From Paenibacillus sp. 1011MAR3C5 (lineage in GTDB: Bacteria > Bacillota > Bacilli > Paenibacillales > Paenibacillaceae), in assembly GCF_003591485.1 (NCBI RefSeq), contig NZ_QZCF01000005.1, forward strand, positions 248,001 to 312,000: a stretch of 64,000 nt of DNA, written 5' to 3'. Below the pieces are notes generated by a model that was not told the origin of the DNA, did no database searches, and worked only from the letters and a program-made list of their open reading frames with translations. Below, one piece after another: positions 61,395 through 64,000 of the stretch. Position 1 is the stretch's first letter; every line of letters starts with the position of its first letter. A program made the position numbers and the translations under genes.

Positions 61395-62279
61395 ATGCCG
61401 AAAGCGGCACAAATGACGATTATTATTCCAGGCATAATCCTTTTCGTATGTCTATTCGCCATGATGCCTGTCGTCCTTCACTTCGGTCCCGGCGATGGCG
61501 GGTTGCAATTTTCATGGGGACAAGGCTACCAAAGCTTCAAGGATTATGTCGCAGGTCTATGGACAGGGGAATCATTCACCTACTATTCGGGCAAAAATGA
61601 ACATCACTTCTGGGATCGCATCGGCAGCTACTTTCTCACTTCATTCTATTATGTGACGGCTGCAAGCATGCTAGGTTCATTGATTGGCATATTCATCGGG
61701 ATTTACTTTGCCGTCTCGAAGGCGGGCTGGGCGAAGAGCCTTGCCGATTTCATCGGCGCGCTGCCTGATTTTGTGATCGTGCTGCTCTTGCAATTTATCA
61801 TTGTGCTTATTGCCAAAGAAACCGGCGTTGTTTTGTTCGAGGTGGCGACATTAAGCGCAGATGATCCGGCGGTTGTGCTTCCGCTTCTGGCAATGATTAT
61901 CATTCCGGCAAATTATATGCTGCGCAATGTGGCGATGCAGATGAAGCTGACGCTAACGGAAGACTATATCAGCAACGCCAAAGCCAAGGGCTTGGGCAAG
62001 CTGTATATCATTTTTTATCACGGTCTGCCGAATGTGCTGCCTTATGTGAAGGGCGATCTGCATAAGCTGATGGGCATTGTGATGGGCAATCTGTTTATCG
62101 TGGAATACCTGTTCAATAATAAAGGTGTGTCGATGCTTATCTTCGCTCATGCCTTCGTTGGTGGAGAATATCAATATGATATCGTCGTGAACGGACTGTT
62201 GTCGTTTCTACTCCTCTACGGGTTGGGCTATGCCATATTGAGAGTTTTTCTATTTGTATTAGGGAAGGTGTTCGAGTGA
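61395..62279 (+). CDS. OppB/DppB-like ABC permease
   Basis: A 294-residue membrane protein with six hydrophobic segments and the binding-protein-dependent transport signature: the ISNAKAKGLGKLYIIFYHGLPN segment (in parts) near 204, where the conserved EAA-like A-x3-G occurs. It resembles the OppB/DppB type. An extracytoplasmic loop (about 38-75) lies after segment 1. The ATG at 61395 follows AGAAGGG; the earlier frame start has no such site. The second permease follows with overlapping stop and start. No binding protein or ATPase genes are visible in the 1.8 kb on either side. Confidence 0.85.
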   Translation: MPKAAQMTIIIPGIILFVCLFAMMPVVLHFGPGDGGLQFSWGQGYQSFKDYVAGLWTGESFTYYSGKNEHHFWDRIGSYFLTSFYYVTAASMLGSLIGIFIGIYFAVSKAGWAKSLADFIGALPDFVIVLLLQFIIVLIAKETGVVLFEVATLSADDPAVVLPLLAMIIIPANYMLRNVAMQMKLTLTEDYISNAKAKGLGKLYIIFYHGLPNVLPYVKGDLHKLMGIVMGNLFIVEYLFNNKGVSMLIFAHAFVGGEYQYDIVVNGLLSFLLLYGLGYAILRVFLFVLGKVFE

Positions 62280-63196
62280 TGAACAAGACGTTGCTTGCAG
62301 GCTTGATGATCACCGGAACGATGATCTTCATTGCTCTCTTCGGTCCGCTTCTCGCTCCGCATGGGCTGGAGGATCAGCTCAAGATTGAATATATTGTGGG
62401 CGAAGACGGGGAAGGCATGGTCATTGCGCCTCCCGTTGCTCCAAGCGCCGAATACCCGCTGGGGACAGATAAAAACGGTTATGATCTCTTGACAAAGCTC
62501 CTGCATGGCGCCAAGTATACCCTCTTCCTGGCGATTGGCATTGCGGTTGCACGTGTCGTCATTGGGGGATTAATTGGTTTGATGCTGGGCTATTACGGCA
62601 AGCAGGGCACGGAGAAAAAGGGCCATTCATTCTGGAGCATGCTGAACGGGATTCCGATCTTTCTAATCGTATGGCTGATCATGATCGGCATCACCATCAA
62701 TCCGAATGCTTCGCCGTTCATGATGTCGATGCTGCTAGCGGTTGTGCTGCTAATCATCGGTGTGCCGTCTGTCGCATCGACGGTGAAGGAGAAGACGCTG
62801 GTTATTCGCGAGAAGCAATTCGTACAGGCTTCCGAATCGCTTGGCGCGGGAGGCTGGAAGATTATTCGCTCCCATCTGCTCCCGCATCTGAAGGAAAGCT
62901 TCCTGATCTTAATCGTACAAGAAATTATTCTTATTCTGACCCTGTTCGGACAGTTAGCGATATTCCAAATATTCGTTGGCGGTACAACGATGTATCCCGA
63001 TCCGCCGGAATACTACAGTCGTACAAACGAATGGGGCGGGCTGATTGGCCAGAACCGAATGAACTTCTACGTCAATCAATGGATGTTCTATGTGCCACTG
63101 GCCGCATATGTGATATTAATCCTTGGGTTCCATCTGGTATCCAAAGGCCTTGAGAAGCGATACGGCAAGATGTTTTCCAAGTTCTCTCATCTATAA
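62279..63196 (+). CDS. OppC/DppC-like ABC permease
   Basis: A 305-residue membrane protein with the OppC layout: an N-terminal segment, an extracytoplasmic domain with APSAEYPLGTDKNGYDLLTKLLHGAK (in parts) near 58, then five segments. FVQASESLGAGGWKIIRSHLLPHL near 182 is the conserved permease loop (EAA-type). It overlaps the OppB-like gene by one base (TGATG), so the two are made together and form a heterodimer. The substrate, probably a peptide or nickel-like ligand, cannot be assigned, because the ATPase and binding-protein genes are absent here. Confidence 0.85.
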   Translation: MNKTLLAGLMITGTMIFIALFGPLLAPHGLEDQLKIEYIVGEDGEGMVIAPPVAPSAEYPLGTDKNGYDLLTKLLHGAKYTLFLAIGIAVARVVIGGLIGLMLGYYGKQGTEKKGHSFWSMLNGIPIFLIVWLIMIGITINPNASPFMMSMLLAVVLLIIGVPSVASTVKEKTLVIREKQFVQASESLGAGGWKIIRSHLLPHLKESFLILIVQEIILILTLFGQLAIFQIFVGGTTMYPDPPEYYSRTNEWGGLIGQNRMNFYVNQWMFYVPLAAYVILILGFHLVSKGLEKRYGKMFSKFSHL

Positions 63197-63208
63197 TCGA
63201 CACTTGTT

Positions 63209-63240
63209 AAAGCTGATGATCGTTATGGTCATTGGCTTTT
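63209..63240 (+). terminator. Terminator after permease pair
   Basis: AAAGCTGATGATC pairs imperfectly with GGTCATTGGCTTT, ending in four Ts. Confidence 0.65.
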
Positions 63241-63375
63241 GTCGTGTGAAGGACCTGTGAGTACAGTGGAATCTGTTAAAAATACTGTATGTTATTATGG
63301 GGAATTTGAGAAAGAATGCAACTATCCCCTTGTCAGAAGTGTTCTCCTTTTAAAATCAGTCTGCGGGAGGATATG

Positions 63376-63447
63376 ATGATTCGAAAGAAAGTTTGGCTTG
63401 GAATGGGCCTGCTATTGATTGTCGGTATTGCGGTTAGTATCATGTAG
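63376..63447 (+). CDS. 23-residue membrane microprotein
   Basis: The ATG at 63376 is 5 bases after GGGAGG and encodes MIRKKVWLGMGLLLIVGIAVS plus two more residues, a basic start followed by one hydrophobic segment. This composition is that of single-pass membrane microproteins. A terminator follows at 63488. I do not recognise the peptide. Confidence 0.45.
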   Translation: MIRKKVWLGMGLLLIVGIAVSIM

Positions 63448-63487
63448 TTATCCATTAAAATTCGTACTCTTCAATTCTCTATATGTG

Positions 63488-63521
63488 CGGGCTGTCGGAT
63501 ATCCGTTCGGCAGTCTTTTTA
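63488..63521 (+). terminator. Terminator after microprotein
   Basis: GGCTGTCGG pairs with CCGTTCGGCAGTC through a stem with several G-T pairs, followed by TTTTTATTTTG. Confidence 0.65.
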
Positions 63522-63626
63522 TTTTGTTTTAAAAGGATGAGTGATGCAACCTTTTATCCTCATATTGAGTTTATTGGTATAAGATGTTAATGTAGCGTGA
63601 GGAAATCTGGGGGGGGGCGCGAGTGG

Positions 63627-64000
63627 ATGAAGCGTCAATGGATAATCGGTGCTATGCTAATCGGGCTGTTGATATCCGGTTGTACCGAAGGGCGAGAGGG
63701 ATCGGTCACGAAGGAATCGCTGCTGGAGACGGAATCAGAACAACTATATGCGCAGCTTGAACAGTTGCAAGCGGAGCTCCTGGCTCTGAGGAGAATGCAG
63801 CAGCTTGGAAGGCAAAGCTCGAAGCGAATCAAGCAGCGCTCTCCATAACGGATCAATATCCGAAACTGGCTTTTCTAGCGAACCTTCCTGAAATAGAGAA
63901 GATCGAGATAACTGATGAACAAGGCGCAGTTTCCATAACGGATTCGGAAATTCTGTCTTTTGTGTCGAATTTATTTGCAGTGCAGTCCATGATACAACCG
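63627..64000 (+). pseudogene. Lipoprotein gene, frameshifted, runs off window
   Basis: The ATG at 63627 begins a lipoprotein signal peptide (IGLLISGC lipobox) and a coiled-coil-like Gln/Glu/Leu-rich stretch (LLETESEQLYAQLEQLQAE). That frame ends at 63848. Another frame, reading SEENAAAWKAKLEANQAAL from about 63790, continues to the window end with SITDQYPKLAFLANLPEIE and is clearly the rest of the same protein. A one-base insertion, or loss of two bases, near 63785 explains it. A run of nine Gs at 63609-63617 lies just before the start. The 3' end is outside the window. Confidence 0.6.

Overview
The window looks like a piece of a Paenibacillus-type Firmicute chromosome. Reasons: mid-range GC, strong AGGAGG-type ribosome binding sites with frequent TTG/GTG starts, many U-tailed hairpin terminators, a FapR-like operator before fabI, a T-box leader before proS, a GH87 alpha-1,3-glucanase of the kind known from Paenibacillus and its relatives, and many small secreted or membrane proteins. 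No rRNA, tRNA, CRISPR array, prophage or intact insertion sequence was seen.

Layout. 0-7 kb: small housekeeping and hypothetical genes, including a DUF3221 lipoprotein, a nucleotidyltransferase, a broken DUF5680 gene, a eukaryote-type HisA, a VOC protein, an inositol monophosphatase-like protein, a Nudix hydrolase, a ZIP transporter and a GNAT enzyme. 7-9 kb: an SgrR-like regulator. 9.2-18.4 kb: an eight-gene sugar operon made of a DeoR regulator, FGGY kinase, M42 peptidase-like protein, BtpA/SgcQ protein, and a RbsB/RbsA/RbsC/RbsC-type ABC importer. 18.5-25.2 kb: mostly membrane and lipid genes, with two DedA proteins, a diacylglycerol glucosyltransferase-like enzyme, a Mn catalase, FabI and PgsA. 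25.4-27.8 kb: a divergent AraC regulator and GH4 alpha-galactosidase. 27.8-31 kb: an AT-rich decayed zone holding a frameshifted lipoprotein, an IS3-type remnant and a gene with an in-frame stop. 31-36.3 kb: Rrf2 regulator, azoreductase, a small orphan transcription unit, an RsgA-like GTPase, an ECF sigma factor with a large C-terminal domain, and a lipoprotein. 36.5-44.6 kb: a three-gene operon of secreted proteins (320, 736 and 1625 residues) with a stalk domain and many PKD-like repeats. 44.8-52.8 kb: rhomboid protease, CBS protein, GH87 glucanase, GNAT enzyme and a LigD polymerase-domain protein carrying a ligase relic. 52.9-64 kb: a MurG paralogue, T-box plus proS, LysR regulator plus metE, a DUF3626 protein, two OppB/OppC-like permeases, and a frameshifted lipoprotein running off the end.

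The most unusual items are the secreted PKD operon, whose largest protein carries an internal duplication split by a propeller-like insert; the sgc-like sugar operon, which uses an ABC importer where the E. coli sgc cluster uses a PTS; the ECF sigma factor fused to a probable BtrH-type papain-like domain; and the HisA of eukaryotic type. Function calls rest on recognised motifs and family memory, since no database search could be run.
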